A DNA stretch of 64,000 nucleotides from Metabacillus indicus LMG 22858 (GCF_000708755.2 NZ_JGVU02000002.1:1550001-1614000), one strand, 5' to 3'. Shown: positions 1 to 9,548, counted from the stretch's first letter. Translations and numbers: made by a program. The notes: generated by a model not told the origin, from the sequence alone.

Positions 1-147
1 CTTAACAGGAAAGGTGCAGCGTCCATCCTCTGCGGCATTGCGTTTTATTGGATCATCCCGGAATCTCTGTCCCCCGGGTTTGTTTCTTTCATTTTTACAT
101 TGGTGCTTTACACCGCTTTGCTGAAAGGACAAAAAAAGTCATCCTGA
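1..147 (+). CDS. C-terminal end of a membrane protein (partial)
   Basis: An open frame runs in from the left edge and stops with TGA at 145-147, giving 48 residues. Two hydrophobic stretches, around residues 10-20 and 27-42, suggest the end of an integral membrane protein; the tail LKGQKKSS is basic and probably cytoplasmic. A strong terminator overlaps its last codons and follows it. The family cannot be identified from so short a piece. Confidence 0.55.
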   Translation, partial: LNRKGAASILCGIAFYWIIPESLSPGFVSFIFTLVLYTALLKGQKKSS

Positions 148-160
148 GATGACTTTTTTT
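131..160. terminator. Bidirectional rho-independent terminator
   Basis: AAAAAAAGTCAT (131-142) pairs with ATGACTTTTTTT (149-160) around a short loop. The A/T runs on both sides let it serve the plus-strand membrane gene and the minus-strand small gene that converges on it. Confidence 0.85.
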
Positions 161-162
161 GT

Positions 163-330
163 TTACTCTGATTCTTCTCTCGGCTGCAGATTTTCCTGCA
201 GGAAGTTTTGCTCATATTGCTGCTCAACGACTCCGCTTGAATACGCTTCAGTGATTAATTGAGACGTTTCATTTTCACCTTCGTAATCGAAGTAGGCAGA
301 ATGGTTTTTAGGATCCTTTTCTTTTCCCAT
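163..330 (-). CDS. Small acidic hypothetical protein (55 aa)
   Basis: ATG at 330 and TAA at 163-165 enclose a 55-residue acidic, hydrophilic protein beginning MGKEKDPKNHSAYFDY and ending QPREESE. It lies just downstream of argH on the same strand and ends at the shared terminator. A purine-rich stretch (GGGGG then GAAAGAAG) precedes the start, but the spacing is long. It has no membrane segment or known motif. It resembles in character the short conserved proteins of Bacillus (for example the DUF4025 type), but that assignment is only a guess. Confidence 0.5.
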   Translation of the reverse strand: MGKEKDPKNHSAYFDYEGENETSQLITEAYSSGVVEQQYEQNFLQENLQPREESE

Positions 331-412
331 CTTCTTTCAGCCCCCTGTCACCTGATTGTGTTCCCTGTTATCGTTTGTGAAATGGGGAGGAAATACGATG
401 GTAATATCTTCT

Positions 413-1786
413 TTATGACAGAGCGTCTTCAGCTTTCAGCAGCGCTTCCTTTACTTTTGAAAAACCGGTGCCGCCATCACTGATTCTCTTTGCAACGGCG
501 GTGTAAGGATCAATTGCTTCAAACAGATCTTCTGAAAATAAATCAGATGCTTCTTTGTATTCGGCAAGCGGGAGATCTTTTAAGTAGATTCCTTTTTGGA
601 TGCACGTATACACAAGCTTTCCGACCACTTCGTGCGCTTCACGGAAAGGCATGCCTTTTTTAGCAAGATAATCGGCAAGCTCGGTCGCATTTGAAAAATC
701 CTCAGTGGTCGCTTTCTTCATTTTTTCCTCTTTGACCTTGAGTGTGCCGATCATTCCTGTGAAGATCTGCAGACTGCCTTCAACCGTGCGGACCGCATCA
801 AACATGCCCTCTTTGTCTTCCTGCATATCTTTGTTGTATGCAAGCGGAAGACCCTTTAACGTTGTGAGCAAAGCAAACAGATTGCCGTAGACCCGTCCCG
901 TTTTTCCGCGGATCAGTTCGGCCATATCCGGATTTTTCTTCTGAGGCATCATGGAGCTGCCGGTTGCATAGGTGTCATCAAGCTCGACAAACTGAAATTC
1001 CTGGCTGCACCAGAGAATCAATTCTTCGCAAAGACGGGACAGATGCATCATCATGATTGAGCTGTTGCTTAAAAACTCAACAATGAAATCCCGGTCGCTT
1101 ACGCCGTCAAGACTGTTTTCATAAATGCCGTCGAACTCCAGAAGCTCAGCAGTCAGCTTGCGGTCGATCGGAAAAGTGGTGCCTGCGAGAGCACCGCATC
1201 CAAGCGGGGAAAGGCTGATCCGCTTCAAGGATTCCGAGAAACGCTGTTTGTCCCGCTCAAGCATCCAAAAATAGGCAAGAAGGTGATGAGCAAAGGAAAT
1301 AGGCTGTGCTCTTTGAAGATGTGTATACCCCGGAAGAATGGTCTCAACATTTTCTTTTGCCTGCTTGAGAAGCGTTTCCTGAAACGCAGAGATCAGTCCG
1401 ACAATTTCGTTCACATGGTTTTTCAGATACAAGTGCATGTCCGTTGCCACTTGGTCATTTCTGCTTCTCCCTGTGTGAAGCTTGCCTCCGACTGGACCAA
1501 TCTCATCGATCAGCAGTTTCTCAAGATTCAGATGGATATCTTCATAATCCACTGAAAAAGAAAGCTCTCCTTTTTCAGCTTTTTCTTTCAGAAGAAGCAG
1601 ACCGGTTTTAATCTGCTCTGCTTCTTCAAGTGAAAGAATCCCGCATTCGCCAAGCATATGAACATGTGCGAGGCTGCCCTGAATGTCTTCAAAGACAAGC
1701 TCTTGATCAAATGAAATAGATGCGCCAAACTCATCTACCCATTTCTCGGGTGTTTTTTGAAAACGGCCTCCCCACAGCTTTTTCAT
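413..1786 (-). CDS. argH: Argininosuccinate lyase
   Basis: ArgH splits argininosuccinate into arginine and fumarate, the last step of cytosolic arginine synthesis. The 457-aa protein has the usual family length, the N-terminal KLWGGRF found in ArgH, the substrate-binding [12 protein letters not shown] segment near residue 107, and the fumarase/aspartase-superfamily signature [12 protein letters not shown] near residue 278, whose serine is on the catalytic loop. Its ATG overlaps the argG stop by four bases (ATGA), so the two are translationally coupled. Regulation is expected through the shared argG promoter. Confidence 0.97.
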   Translation of the reverse strand: MKKLWGGRFQKTPEKWVDEFGASISFDQELVFEDIQGSLAHVHMLGECGILSLEEAEQIKTGLLLLKEKAEKGELSFSVDYEDIHLNLEKLLIDEIGPVGGKLHTGRSRNDQVATDMHLYLKNHVNEIVGLISAFQETLLKQAKENVETILPGYTHLQRAQPISFAHHLLAYFWMLERDKQRFSESLKRISLSPLGCGALAGTTFPIDRKLTAELLEFDGIYENSLDGVSDRDFIVEFLSNSSIMMMHLSRLCEELILWCSQEFQFVELDDTYATGSSMMPQKKNPDMAELIRGKTGRVYGNLFALLTTLKGLPLAYNKDMQEDKEGMFDAVRTVEGSLQIFTGMIGTLKVKEEKMKKATTEDFSNATELADYLAKKGMPFREAHEVVGKLVYTCIQKGIYLKDLPLAEYKEASDLFSEDLFEAIDPYTAVAKRISDGGTGFSKVKEALLKAEDALS

Positions 1787-2994
1787 ACATTCACCTTCTT
1801 TTTCCCCTGCACCATGCTGCTTACTTTTGTCGGAAGTCCATACAGCGAGATAAATCCGACTGCAGCCGCGTGGTCAAAGGAATCTTCGGTTGTGTAAGTT
1901 GCAAGCTTTTCATCGTAAAGGGAATACTCCGACTTTCTTCCTTCTACAATGCTATGCCCTTTAAACAGTTTGACACGGACTGTTCCTGTCACATATTCCT
2001 GCGTTTCTTTCAGGAATCCCATCAGCGCATCTTTAAGCGGCGAGAACCAAAGACCGTTGTAAATCAGTTCTGTCAGCTTCATTTCAATGACCGGTTTAAA
2101 GTGTGCCACTTCTTTCACAAGCGTCAGATCCTCAAGCTCTTTATGAGCTTTGATCAGCGTCATGGCTGCAGGGCATTCATACACTTCACGGGATTTGATT
2201 CCCACAAGGCGGTTTTCAACATGGTCAATCCGTCCGACTCCATGATTGCCTGCTACTGTGTTTAAATGAAGAATCAATTCTGAAAGCGGATAGGAAACGC
2301 CATTCAACGTAACAGGAACCCCTTTTTCAAATCCAATTTCAATGATTTCAGGCGTGTCAGGTGTATGTTCCAGCGCGTTCGTCAGATCATAGGCTCCTTC
2401 CGGCGGAGCTGCCCACGGATCCTCTAAAACGCCGCATTCATTGCTTCTTCCCCATAAGTTCTGGTCAATTGAGTACGGGCTGTCAAGATTGACCGGGATC
2501 GGAATGTTGTTGTCCATGGCATATTGGATTTCCTCTTCCCGCGACCAGCTCCACTCACGAACCGGCGCAAGCACTTCAAGGTCAGGATTCAGTGCTTTGA
2601 TGGATACTTCAAACCGCACCTGGTCGTTTCCTTTTCCCGTGCAGCCGTGGGCTACAGCTACAGCCCCTTCCTGTTCAGCAACTTCTACAAGTTTTTTGGC
2701 AATGAGCGGACGGGACAGCGCGGATACAAGCGGATACTTCCCTTCGTACAGAGCATGTGCCTGCAAGGCAGCTAGTGCATATTCATCTGCAAATTCTTTT
2801 TTTGCATCGATCACATATGATTTTGAAGCGCCGACCTGAAGGGCTTTGCTTTGAACAAACGCCAGGTCTTTTCCTTCTCCAACGTCCAGGCAGCAGGCCA
2901 CAACTTCATATCCTTGATCCTGAAGCCATTTAACTGCAACTGACGTATCTAATCCGCCTGAATAGGCAAGAACTACTTTTTTATTTTCAACCAT
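1783..2994 (-). CDS. argG: Argininosuccinate synthase
   Basis: ArgG joins citrulline and aspartate with ATP hydrolysis to AMP and PPi, giving argininosuccinate. The 403-aa protein carries the N-type ATP pyrophosphatase P-loop [10 protein letters not shown] at residues 10-19 and the family segments [14 protein letters not shown] and [13 protein letters not shown]. The start at 2994 is preceded by GAGGGG about nine bases upstream. It is the first gene of an argG-argH operon, with a possible ArgR/AhrC box in its leader. Confidence 0.97.
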   Translation of the reverse strand: MVENKKVVLAYSGGLDTSVAVKWLQDQGYEVVACCLDVGEGKDLAFVQSKALQVGASKSYVIDAKKEFADEYALAALQAHALYEGKYPLVSALSRPLIAKKLVEVAEQEGAVAVAHGCTGKGNDQVRFEVSIKALNPDLEVLAPVREWSWSREEEIQYAMDNNIPIPVNLDSPYSIDQNLWGRSNECGVLEDPWAAPPEGAYDLTNALEHTPDTPEIIEIGFEKGVPVTLNGVSYPLSELILHLNTVAGNHGVGRIDHVENRLVGIKSREVYECPAAMTLIKAHKELEDLTLVKEVAHFKPVIEMKLTELIYNGLWFSPLKDALMGFLKETQEYVTGTVRVKLFKGHSIVEGRKSEYSLYDEKLATYTTEDSFDHAAAVGFISLYGLPTKVSSMVQGKKKVNV

Positions 2995-3029
2995 CTTTAA
3001 TTTCCCCTCTCGGATGTATAAATATTAAT

Positions 3030-3052
3030 TTAGATTTATATTAATTCATTTT
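3030..3052 (-). promoter_or_regulatory. Possible ArgR/AhrC box upstream of argG
   Basis: On the minus strand the AT-rich leader contains AATGAATTAATATAAATCTA. This resembles the ARG-box half-site pattern TGAAT-N4-ATTCA with a degenerate second half, and the arrangement fits AhrC repression of arginine genes. The match is imperfect and no clean promoter was pinned down around it. Confidence 0.35.
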
Positions 3053-3182
3053 AATAACTATCACTTTAACAAGTTATCAGCTGTTTTTCAATACATTTCT
3101 TAAAAGTTTTTACGATATTTTCGTGAATTGTATACAGCCCTCATGTAAAATGGAAGAAAATCATGCGTACGGGGGAATCAAG

Positions 3183-3494
3183 ATGAAGCACTTTGAATTC
3201 AGCAGCCGTCTGGGAATCTATATCCCAAGGATTGAAGTGGAGTGGGAGAAGCTTACGAAGCAGGAACAGGAATCCATTCTTATGCAGTGGGAAAATATCC
3301 GCGGCCATATACCCGATCAGATTGCAGCAATTGAAACGGTCATAAACAAGAAGCAGGCAGCACTCGATTCAGAGGATGACTTTACTGTTTCCTGCAGGCT
3401 GAATTCTGAAATCTCAGAACACGCATCTGTCATCAATGACCTCTGGCTGTGGTTCAGGCAGAATCAGCACGTGTCTGAGAGGATGCATACTTGA
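3183..3494 (+). CDS. Conserved-looking hypothetical protein (103 aa)
   Basis: The ATG at 3183 (MKHFEFSSRLGIYIPRIEVE) was chosen over the upstream in-frame ATG at 3123 because GGGGGA sits about seven bases before it. The protein is soluble, rich in Glu/Gln and predicted helical, with a Trp-rich tail (NDLWLWFRQNQ). It stands alone on the plus strand, divergent from argG, and ends at a bidirectional terminator. I do not recognise a family. An isolated small gene in this position is typical of Bacillus-specific y-genes. Confidence 0.65.
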   Translation: MKHFEFSSRLGIYIPRIEVEWEKLTKQEQESILMQWENIRGHIPDQIAAIETVINKKQAALDSEDDFTVSCRLNSEISEHASVINDLWLWFRQNQHVSERMHT

Positions 3495-3518
3495 GAAACA
3501 GTTTTAAATAAACATACA

Positions 3519-3552
3519 AAAAAACCATCTGCCTAAAAGGCGATGGTTTTTT
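3519..3552. terminator. Bidirectional terminator between the 103-aa gene and moaB
   Basis: AAAAAACCATC pairs with GATGGTTTTTT, with an inner GCC/GGC pair, so a stable hairpin with U-tracts on both strands separates two convergent genes. Confidence 0.85.
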
Positions 3553-3553
3553 A

Positions 3554-4066
3554 TCAAAGATCTTTCTTTAATTCTTTCACAATATGCCCAAGCTCCGGCA
3601 AAATGAGCTTCTCCATCGCAAGTTTGACTGCGCCGGTTGAGCCGGGCATGGAGAAAATAATTGTATTGTCGGCGGTTCCTGCGGCCGCCCTGCTCAAGAT
3701 GGCGGCTGAACCGATGTCTTCCTGATAGCTGAGCATGCGGAAGATCTCGCCGAATCCCGGAAGTTCTTTTTGAATGATGCTTAAAACAGCTTCGATTGTG
3801 ACATCTCTCTTTGCAATGCCTGTTCCGCCGCTGATTAAGACAGCATCTATGCCGGGAGCTTTACAGCCGCTGACCGCTGCACTCTTTATGAGCATTTCTT
3901 CATCAGGCACAATTTCGTACTCCGTTATGTGATGGCCCGCTTCCTGTAAAAGAGAATGCATAAGCTGTCCGCTCTTGTCGGTATCAGTTGTTCTCGTATC
4001 GCTGACCGTGATCACTTTACAGGAGATTGGAGCGAAATCCTTCTTTTTATGTTCAATCAAACTCAT
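3554..4066 (-). CDS. moaB: Molybdenum cofactor biosynthesis protein MoaB
   Basis: MoaB/MogA-family proteins adenylylate molybdopterin during Moco synthesis. The 170-aa protein shows the family's KVITVSDTRT start of the fold, the SGGTGIAKRDVT loop and the PGSTGAVKLAM pterin-binding loop. The start at 4066 (MSLIEHKKKDF) has AGAAGGA eight bases upstream; an upstream in-frame extension lies inside the neighbouring gene. It overlaps the end of the EcsC-family gene by 14 bases, which suggests coupled translation. No other Moco genes are visible in the window. Confidence 0.92.
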   Translation of the reverse strand: MSLIEHKKKDFAPISCKVITVSDTRTTDTDKSGQLMHSLLQEAGHHITEYEIVPDEEMLIKSAAVSGCKAPGIDAVLISGGTGIAKRDVTIEAVLSIIQKELPGFGEIFRMLSYQEDIGSAAILSRAAAGTADNTIIFSMPGSTGAVKLAMEKLILPELGHIVKELKKDL

Positions 4067-4907
4067 GATCTGAATCCTTCTTTTCAAGCAGGAGCCTGTA
4101 TCTGTAATACTGATGGGCAAACTCCGTGATCTGGCGTGTCATCTGGTAGTTCACTCCGGCCCCGATCGCCATTCCGATCAATGGGATGCCGCCAATCATT
4201 TTTTTTCTCAGCATTGATATCGCTGATACTTTGACAAGCTGCTTCACAAGATGATCAAGTGTCGCCTGATTGGCAAACACGTCTTCCCCTTCATAAAAGA
4301 ACGGATGGCTCTCGCTGTCCTGCAATTCTTCCTTAAGGGAAGTCCATTGCTCATACCTCAGGTGCTTCGGCAAAATGGCAGCATGATAAACTTTTAAGGA
4401 AGTCATCATTTCATAAGGGGTGTTCACTTCATATCCATAGCTGAGTGCCGTCATTTGAACGGCCCGCAGGTTAAGCAGCATTTGGGCGGGGAGATCAATG
4501 CCCATCAGCAAAAGTCCGCCAGTACCAGCGAGGCCTCCCTGAACGAACGAATAAAGCCTGTGCTTTGACAGCTGCAGTTCGGATAAATAATGCAGCTGAT
4601 CTACAGACAGTTTCTTTAAATCCTCTATCTGATCGATTTCTTCATGAAACGTCTTTGCCGTCATTAGTAGCTGCTGGCGGGCATCCTGCTGCACATGAGA
4701 ATTTTGGATAAACGCATGCAGATGAAACAAAATATCATCCAGTTTGCCGAAAAATTTCTCTTTCAGCGGCCCCGGCAGCTGATTCAGTTTCCGGTTCAGC
4801 CACTTGTCGTATGTCCGTCCAAAATCTGAGCGAAGATCCTCCCGCATGGAATCTTCCCATCTTTTGATTTCTAAAAGCAAGGCGGTTTCACGTTTAGTTA
4901 GCGCCAT
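4053..4907 (-). CDS. EcsC family protein
   Basis: This 284-aa protein matches the EcsC family: an N-terminal helical region, then glycine-rich amphipathic segments (GGLAGTGGLLLMGIDLPAQ and GGIPLIGMAIGAGVNYQMT) that are a family hallmark and may associate with the membrane. B. subtilis EcsC is encoded with the EcsAB ABC transporter, but this is a stand-alone paralogue and its role is not known. ATG 4907 is chosen for the perfect AGGAGG six bases upstream. moaB overlaps its 3' end, so the two genes are probably one transcript. Confidence 0.8.
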   Translation of the reverse strand: MALTKRETALLLEIKRWEDSMREDLRSDFGRTYDKWLNRKLNQLPGPLKEKFFGKLDDILFHLHAFIQNSHVQQDARQQLLMTAKTFHEEIDQIEDLKKLSVDQLHYLSELQLSKHRLYSFVQGGLAGTGGLLLMGIDLPAQMLLNLRAVQMTALSYGYEVNTPYEMMTSLKVYHAAILPKHLRYEQWTSLKEELQDSESHPFFYEGEDVFANQATLDHLVKQLVKVSAISMLRKKMIGGIPLIGMAIGAGVNYQMTRQITEFAHQYYRYRLLLEKKDSDHEFD

Positions 4908-4941
4908 GTTCAGCCTCCTGTAAATCTCCATTGTTTTCCTT

Positions 4942-4950
4942 ATTATATCA
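4942..4950 (-). promoter_or_regulatory. Extended -10 promoter for the ecsC-like/moaB operon
   Basis: Minus-strand TGATATAAT lies about 35 bp upstream of the EcsC-family start. It is a perfect TATAAT with a TGn extension. No good -35 is seen, which is common for extended -10 promoters. Confidence 0.45.
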
Positions 4951-4978
4951 CAGGGAACGCTCCGTGCATGAGGATCTG

Positions 4979-6388
4979 TTATTTAAGAAAGAAACCCGCA
5001 CATGCATACATGACCGCAGCTGCAGCGCATCCGACTGCGGTAAATTTCAATTTATACCTTGCGTAGGATACAACCGGCATTTCCAAAATGGATGCCGTAG
5101 TAATCGTGGTATCACCAAGCGGAGATGTCATCGCCCCAAACGCCCCGCTTGCAAAAACCGCCCCGACTGTCAAAGGCAGTGATGCTCCTGAAGCAGCTGC
5201 GAGAGTCATTCCAAGAGGCATAAACAACCCCCACGTCCCCCAGGATGATCCGATGAAATATCCTACTGCTGAACCAAGCAAAAAAATGATGGCCGGGACG
5301 AATGCAGCCGGCAGGACATCTCCAAGCGTTGAACTGATAAAATCTGAAAACCCGATATCTTCTGCAGAAAGAGACAATGCCCACACAAGGATCAAAAGAA
5401 TGATTGCCTGCATCAGCTGGTTGCCTCCGTCGTAAAAGTGATAGAGCGTTTCTTTCAGCGGCACGCGTCTTATGCTGTAAAACACAAATGTCAGAACGAG
5501 TGTTAAAAACACAGCAAGCAGCATGACAAATGTGGCATCCGCTTTTGCAAATGCCTGAAAAAGGGACTTTGCCCCTTTTTCCGTCCCGTCCTGCCACAGC
5601 AGAAACATCGACAGACCCAGCAGGAAGAATAAAGGCACAATCAAGTGCCAAGGCTGAGCCTCTACTTGTTCAAGCTCTTTCTTAAGCCCGACGCCATGAT
5701 AGGGATGTTCCTCCGCTGCTTCTTTCTTTTCATCCTGCTTCTTTTTCGGCTTTTTAAACGTGCCGACAAGACCAAGGACCAGCATCGCGATGGCAAAAAA
5801 GTTAAACGGAATACTCTGGAGATAGATTTGATACGGCGGAAGATCGAGCTGATTCCGCTCAATTCCCCCTTCTACGAGTGACAGCATGAATCCCGTAAAG
5901 GCTGTTCCCGCCGGCAGGAGAACAATGGTTGATGCTGTTGAAACGTCCATTGTAAATCCTACTTTTTGTCTTGAAAGCTCGCTTTTTTCCATCAGCGATT
6001 TAATGACCGGACCGATCATCATGATCCTGAACATCGGCATCATAAACGTAAAAGGCAAAGACAGCCAGATCATGCTTAAAAGACCTCTTTCTGATTTGAC
6101 TCTTTTGCCTACCCATTCTGAAAAACCTTTGATGCCTCCGGAGATTTTCATCATGCCGACAAGTCCCCCGAACAAATAGAGAAATCCGATAATCTGAATG
6201 TTTGAATCATCTTCAAGTGTTTTCAATACATACTTCAAGACCTGTTCAAGCCCTCCAAGCAGTTCAGGCTTTACAAGATAAGAGCCGACAATAAGACCCG
6301 CTACAAGTCCGGGCAGGATTTCCTTCAGCCAAATGGAAAAGGCAATAACGATGAGAAACGGTACAAGTGAAAGCCAGGCATACTCCAT
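4979..6388 (-). CDS. NhaC-family Na+/H+ antiporter
   Basis: A 469-aa polytopic membrane protein with about eleven hydrophobic segments. It has the NhaC/ArsB-like architecture: a duplicated transporter fold, a charged cytoplasmic loop (KKPKKKQDEKKEAAEEH) in the middle, and the motif GSSWGTWGLFMPLGM in the second half. Such carriers exchange Na+ for protons, and relatives such as MleN or TetB-like carriers may exchange organic acids. The start at 6388 has AAAAGGAGA upstream, while the earlier in-frame ATG lacks one. It lies between ackA and the ecsC-like gene on the same strand, with terminators on the ackA side. The exact substrate is unknown. Confidence 0.85.
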   Translation of the reverse strand: MEYAWLSLVPFLIVIAFSIWLKEILPGLVAGLIVGSYLVKPELLGGLEQVLKYVLKTLEDDSNIQIIGFLYLFGGLVGMMKISGGIKGFSEWVGKRVKSERGLLSMIWLSLPFTFMMPMFRIMMIGPVIKSLMEKSELSRQKVGFTMDVSTASTIVLLPAGTAFTGFMLSLVEGGIERNQLDLPPYQIYLQSIPFNFFAIAMLVLGLVGTFKKPKKKQDEKKEAAEEHPYHGVGLKKELEQVEAQPWHLIVPLFFLLGLSMFLLWQDGTEKGAKSLFQAFAKADATFVMLLAVFLTLVLTFVFYSIRRVPLKETLYHFYDGGNQLMQAIILLILVWALSLSAEDIGFSDFISSTLGDVLPAAFVPAIIFLLGSAVGYFIGSSWGTWGLFMPLGMTLAAASGASLPLTVGAVFASGAFGAMTSPLGDTTITTASILEMPVVSYARYKLKFTAVGCAAAAVMYACAGFFLK

Positions 6389-6452
6389 GATTGGCGCTCT
6401 CCTTTTGCATGACATTTCTGCTTAGTATTGCCTATAATGGCCATTAATTGCG

Positions 6453-6485
6453 CAAAAAAAGACAGCCGTTTATGCCGGCTGCCTT
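6453..6485 (-). terminator. Terminator of ackA
   Basis: Minus-strand GGCAGCCG / CGGCTGTC forms a hairpin followed by a run of seven T. It lies just after the ackA stop and upstream of the antiporter gene. Confidence 0.85.
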
Positions 6486-6495
6486 TTGCGTTTCA

Positions 6496-7683
6496 TTATT
6501 TTGCAATGCGCTCTACGTCGCGTGCAATCATCACTTCTTCATTTGTAGGAATGATCATGACTTTAACCGGCGAGTGAGGGTAGCTGATAAACGCCTCTTC
6601 ACCGCGCACCTGGTTCAGCGAAGGATCCCAGTAAACACCCATGAATTCAAGGCCGCGAAGAACGCGCTCACGAATATCAATGCTGTTTTCCCCGATTCCT
6701 GCCGTAAAGATGATCGCATCTACACCGGACATGCGCGCTGCATAAGAACCGATGTATTTATGAATTCTGCTTGCAAACACTTCAAGGGACGTTCTTGCAC
6801 GGTCGTTTCCTTCTTCAGCAGCCTTTGTAATGTCGCGAAGGTCTGAAGAAAGTCCGGAAATACCTAGCAGTCCGCTCTTTTTGTTCAAGATATCAAGCAC
6901 TTCGATAGCTGAGTGTCCTGTTTTTTCCATGATGAACGGGATAAGGGCAGGGTCAATGTTCCCTGAACGCGTACCCATCGCAACACCTGCAAGAGGTGTG
7001 AAGCCCATAGAAGTATCAATAGACTTTCCGCCCTCAATAGCAGCGATGCTTGCGCCGTTTCCTAAGTGGCATGAAATCAGGCGAAGCTGCTCAATCGGAC
7101 GGCCAAGAAGCTCAGCCGCTCTTTCTGATACATATTTATGCGACGTGCCATGGAATCCGTATTTGCGGATGCCGAACTTTTCATAGTACTCGTATGGAAG
7201 ACTGTAAAGGAAAGACTGGTCAGGCATTGTCTGATGAAAAGCAGTGTCAAAAACGGCTACAGCCGGCACATTTGGAAGCACTTCTTTAAATGCTTTGATT
7301 CCGACAACGTTTGCCGGATTGTGAAGAGGAGCAAGCTCTGAAAGCTCTTCAATTTGTGCAAGTGTTTCCGGTGTAATCAGGACAGAATCATCAAACTTTT
7401 CGCCTCCGTGCACAACACGGTGTCCGATTCCTTCAATTTCATCTAGCGATTGAATGATGCCAAGGTCTGTCAGCTTAGAGAGAAGAATTTTAACAGCCAC
7501 CGCGTGATCTGGAATCTCCGTTGTTTCTGTTTGCTTTTCTCCATTCACAGAAATGGTGAATACAGCATTATCTAGCCCGATGCGTTCTACAAGACCTGCT
7601 GTCAGCACTGTCTCTGCAGGCATTTCAAACAACTGGAACTTCAATGAAGAGCTCCCTGCATTAATTGCAATTACTTTTGCCAT
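6496..7683 (-). CDS. ackA: Acetate kinase
   Basis: AckA converts acetyl phosphate and ADP to acetate and ATP in overflow metabolism. The 395-aa protein has all family blocks: [12 protein letters not shown] at residues 8-19, RVVHGGEKF with the catalytic arginine region, [19 protein letters not shown] and [19 protein letters not shown] ribosome site lies eight bases before ATG 7683. It is monocistronic, with a terminator on each side. A CcpA-type cre site upstream indicates activation by glucose, as in B. subtilis. Confidence 0.98.
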   Translation of the reverse strand: MAKVIAINAGSSSLKFQLFEMPAETVLTAGLVERIGLDNAVFTISVNGEKQTETTEIPDHAVAVKILLSKLTDLGIIQSLDEIEGIGHRVVHGGEKFDDSVLITPETLAQIEELSELAPLHNPANVVGIKAFKEVLPNVPAVAVFDTAFHQTMPDQSFLYSLPYEYYEKFGIRKYGFHGTSHKYVSERAAELLGRPIEQLRLISCHLGNGASIAAIEGGKSIDTSMGFTPLAGVAMGTRSGNIDPALIPFIMEKTGHSAIEVLDILNKKSGLLGISGLSSDLRDITKAAEEGNDRARTSLEVFASRIHKYIGSYAARMSGVDAIIFTAGIGENSIDIRERVLRGLEFMGVYWDPSLNQVRGEEAFISYPHSPVKVMIIPTNEEVMIARDVERIAK

Positions 7684-7795
7684 AATGATTACCGCTCCTT
7701 TTTATATAAAAACACGATTGTGTATTAAAAAAATAAAGAAAATCAACTCTTCTTTATTCTTTACAAATGAACCCGAATATTATCTGCCTTTCTCA

Positions 7796-7851
7796 TTTAA
7801 ACATTGCATGTCAGACATTTCAAGTGCAATTCACACCTGCAATCGTTTACA
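7796..7851 (-). promoter_or_regulatory. ackA promoter with upstream cre (CcpA) site
   Basis: On the minus strand TTGAAA (7818-7823) and TTTAAA (7796-7801) are separated by 16 bp and make a plausible -35/-10 pair. Upstream, TGTAAACGATTGCA (7838-7851) matches the catabolite-response consensus TGWNANCGNTNWCA at all but one position. Its centre lies about 56 bp upstream of the predicted start, the spacing reported for CcpA-activated ackA in B. subtilis. Confidence 0.7.
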
Positions 7852-7892
7852 GTTCATATTCATTTAATTCTGACTTTTCGTGTTGTCAGACA

Positions 7893-7920
7893 TAAAAAAG
7901 AACCGCGCTGGAGCGGTTCC
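7893..7920 (-). terminator. Terminator of ytxK
   Basis: Minus-strand GAACCGC and GCGGTTC pair around a six-base loop and run into TTTTTT, just after the ytxK stop. Confidence 0.85.
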
Positions 7921-7926
7921 TGAATG

Positions 7927-8916
7927 TTATTTATTTTCTTTAAACCAGCCGTCAAGCTGCTTCATAATGGACTGCATTCCTGCTTTATCGGAGAAGCTTG
8001 GCAGCTCGGCAAGCATGGCGTGCTTCGGTGCAGAAACACCTTCGCCTTTCTTTTGAAGAATAAACAGGCTTTTCTCATGCTGCTTGTCTTTAAAGAGGGT
8101 TTGCGGCAGTTTCAAAAGCCCCTGAACAATAGCGTGATCCTTTAAGTATGCTTTCAGTTTCGGCGCTTCTGCAGACTCAAAAAGATGATTCGGCACAATA
8201 AAGAAAAGATAGCCGCCCGGTTTTGTATAGTTCAGACTCTGCTCAATAAACAGGTGATGGGAATAGGAATGCCCGCTGTCTGCTTTTAATTTGAATTTGT
8301 CTGCGCCGACATCATTTGGATAATACCCTACAGGCAAATCGCAGATGACGTAATTTACCGGATCTACATAGAGCGGCTCAAGTGAATCCTGGTTATAAAA
8401 CTGAACAGTATGCTCTCCAAGATTGGCATTCAAATAGGCAAGCTTAATCAGGAGATCATCCACTTCCACTCCGTAGCTCAGCACATCCTCCCCGCCAATA
8501 TGGTTAAGAACGGCTGTGAGAAGGTTGCCTGTCCCTACAGCAGGATCAAGAATCGAAATGTTCTTTTCCCCGGCTGCAAACTTGTTTACCAAATAGCCTG
8601 TAAACAGCCCGACTGTATCCGGAGTCATCTGGTGATTGGCATGGGCGCCATCTTTAAGGCCCTTTAAAATAACAAGCTGAAAGGCTTTGCGGATCTCTTC
8701 CTTTTGGAAGGAAGAGATGTTTGCCTGTTCATATTTTTTTGCAAGGTTCTTTTTCGTGACCTCGCTCATCTCATCTTGCAGGACTTCATTCTGGAAAAGA
8801 TTTTCGCCGGTTTCCGCTACGGCTTCAATATATGTAAGGTTGCATTCTTTTGAAATAATCTCGGCTGATTCATTCATCATCGTGAACAGCTTTTCAACAT
8901 TCGAAACGGCTTGCAT
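7927..8916 (-). CDS. ytxK: Class I SAM-dependent methyltransferase YtxK
   Basis: This 329-aa protein has the fold of N6-adenine DNA methylases (HsdM-like core): SAM-binding motif I DPAVGTGNLLTAV near residue 115 and a motif IV-like CDLPVGYYPNDVG in place of the classic NPPY/DPPF. No target-recognition domain is present. Its place between tpx and ackA matches B. subtilis ytxK, whose substrate is uncertain. ATG 8916 is taken because GGAGG lies eight bases upstream; the earlier ATG at 8934 overlaps that site. The altered catalytic tetrad (DLPV) makes DNA adenine methylation doubtful. Confidence 0.88.
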   Translation of the reverse strand: MQAVSNVEKLFTMMNESAEIISKECNLTYIEAVAETGENLFQNEVLQDEMSEVTKKNLAKKYEQANISSFQKEEIRKAFQLVILKGLKDGAHANHQMTPDTVGLFTGYLVNKFAAGEKNISILDPAVGTGNLLTAVLNHIGGEDVLSYGVEVDDLLIKLAYLNANLGEHTVQFYNQDSLEPLYVDPVNYVICDLPVGYYPNDVGADKFKLKADSGHSYSHHLFIEQSLNYTKPGGYLFFIVPNHLFESAEAPKLKAYLKDHAIVQGLLKLPQTLFKDKQHEKSLFILQKKGEGVSAPKHAMLAELPSFSDKAGMQSIMKQLDGWFKENK

Positions 8917-8998
8917 GGTCGTTTCCTCCTTCATGGTTCGTATCCCTCATTCTACTCATCAGGAGGTGATAATTCAAGCAGGATTGCCTGGGCTTCAT

Positions 8999-9034
8999 AA
9001 AAAAGAACCTCGCTGCCGAAAGGGCAAGAGGTTC
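8999..9034 (-). terminator. Terminator of tpx
   Basis: Minus-strand GAACCTC ... GAGGTTC with an inner TTGCCC/GGCAG hairpin is followed by TTTTTT, directly after the tpx stop codon. Confidence 0.8.
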
Positions 9035-9047
9035 TCAAGAACACTAA

Positions 9048-9548
9048 TCAGTTAGCAGCTTTAGCCGCTTCGATTGCAGCATCATAGTCAGGGTGGTTCG
9101 TTGCTTCGCTCACGTATTCTACATACGTTACTTTGTCATTGCTGTCGACAACGAATACTGCTCTCGCAAGAAGTCTTAGCTCTTGGATGTGTACGCCGTA
9201 TGCTTCGCCAAATGAAAGGTCGCGGTGGTCTGATACGGTTTGGACATTTTCAATGCCGTTAGCTGCGCACCAGCGCTTTTGCGCAAATGGAAGGTCGACG
9301 CTGACAGTCAGCACTTTCAGGTTGTCAATTTTTGAAGCTTCTTCATTAAAACGGCGTGTCTGTGCATCACAAACACCTGTGTCGATAGAAGGAACGACAG
9401 AAAGAATGCGTACTTGTCCTTTTGAATCGGACAGTGAAACTTCTGATAGATCATTGGCAAGCACTGTGAAATTTGGAGCTGTATCTCCGGCTTTTACCTC
9501 GTTTCCGATAAGTGTTACCGGATTTTGCTTGAATGTAATAGACGCCAT
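9048..9548 (-). CDS. tpx: Thiol peroxidase (atypical 2-Cys peroxiredoxin)
   Basis: Tpx reduces hydrogen peroxide and alkyl hydroperoxides using thioredoxin. The 166-aa protein has the usual length, the peroxidatic Cys60 in [15 protein letters not shown] and the resolving Cys94 in KRWCAANG, placed as in other Tpx proteins. A GGAGGA site lies seven bases before the ATG. It sits upstream of ytxK on the same strand, with its own terminator between them. Confidence 0.97.
   Translation of the reverse strand: MASITFKQNPVTLIGNEVKAGDTAPNFTVLANDLSEVSLSDSKGQVRILSVVPSIDTGVCDAQTRRFNEEASKIDNLKVLTVSVDLPFAQKRWCAANGIENVQTVSDHRDLSFGEAYGVHIQELRLLARAVFVVDSNDKVTYVEYVSEATNHPDYDAAIEAAKAAN

Noticed and set aside
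1720-2265. 181-residue open frame on the plus strand opposite argG/argH
   Set aside because: It lies antisense to two clear enzyme genes, has no ribosome site and an implausible composition rich in Phe, Cys and His; it is a shadow frame.
5112-5651. 179-residue frame on the minus strand within the antiporter gene
   Set aside because: A shifted frame of the NhaC-family gene; Cys/Arg/Ser-rich and without motifs.
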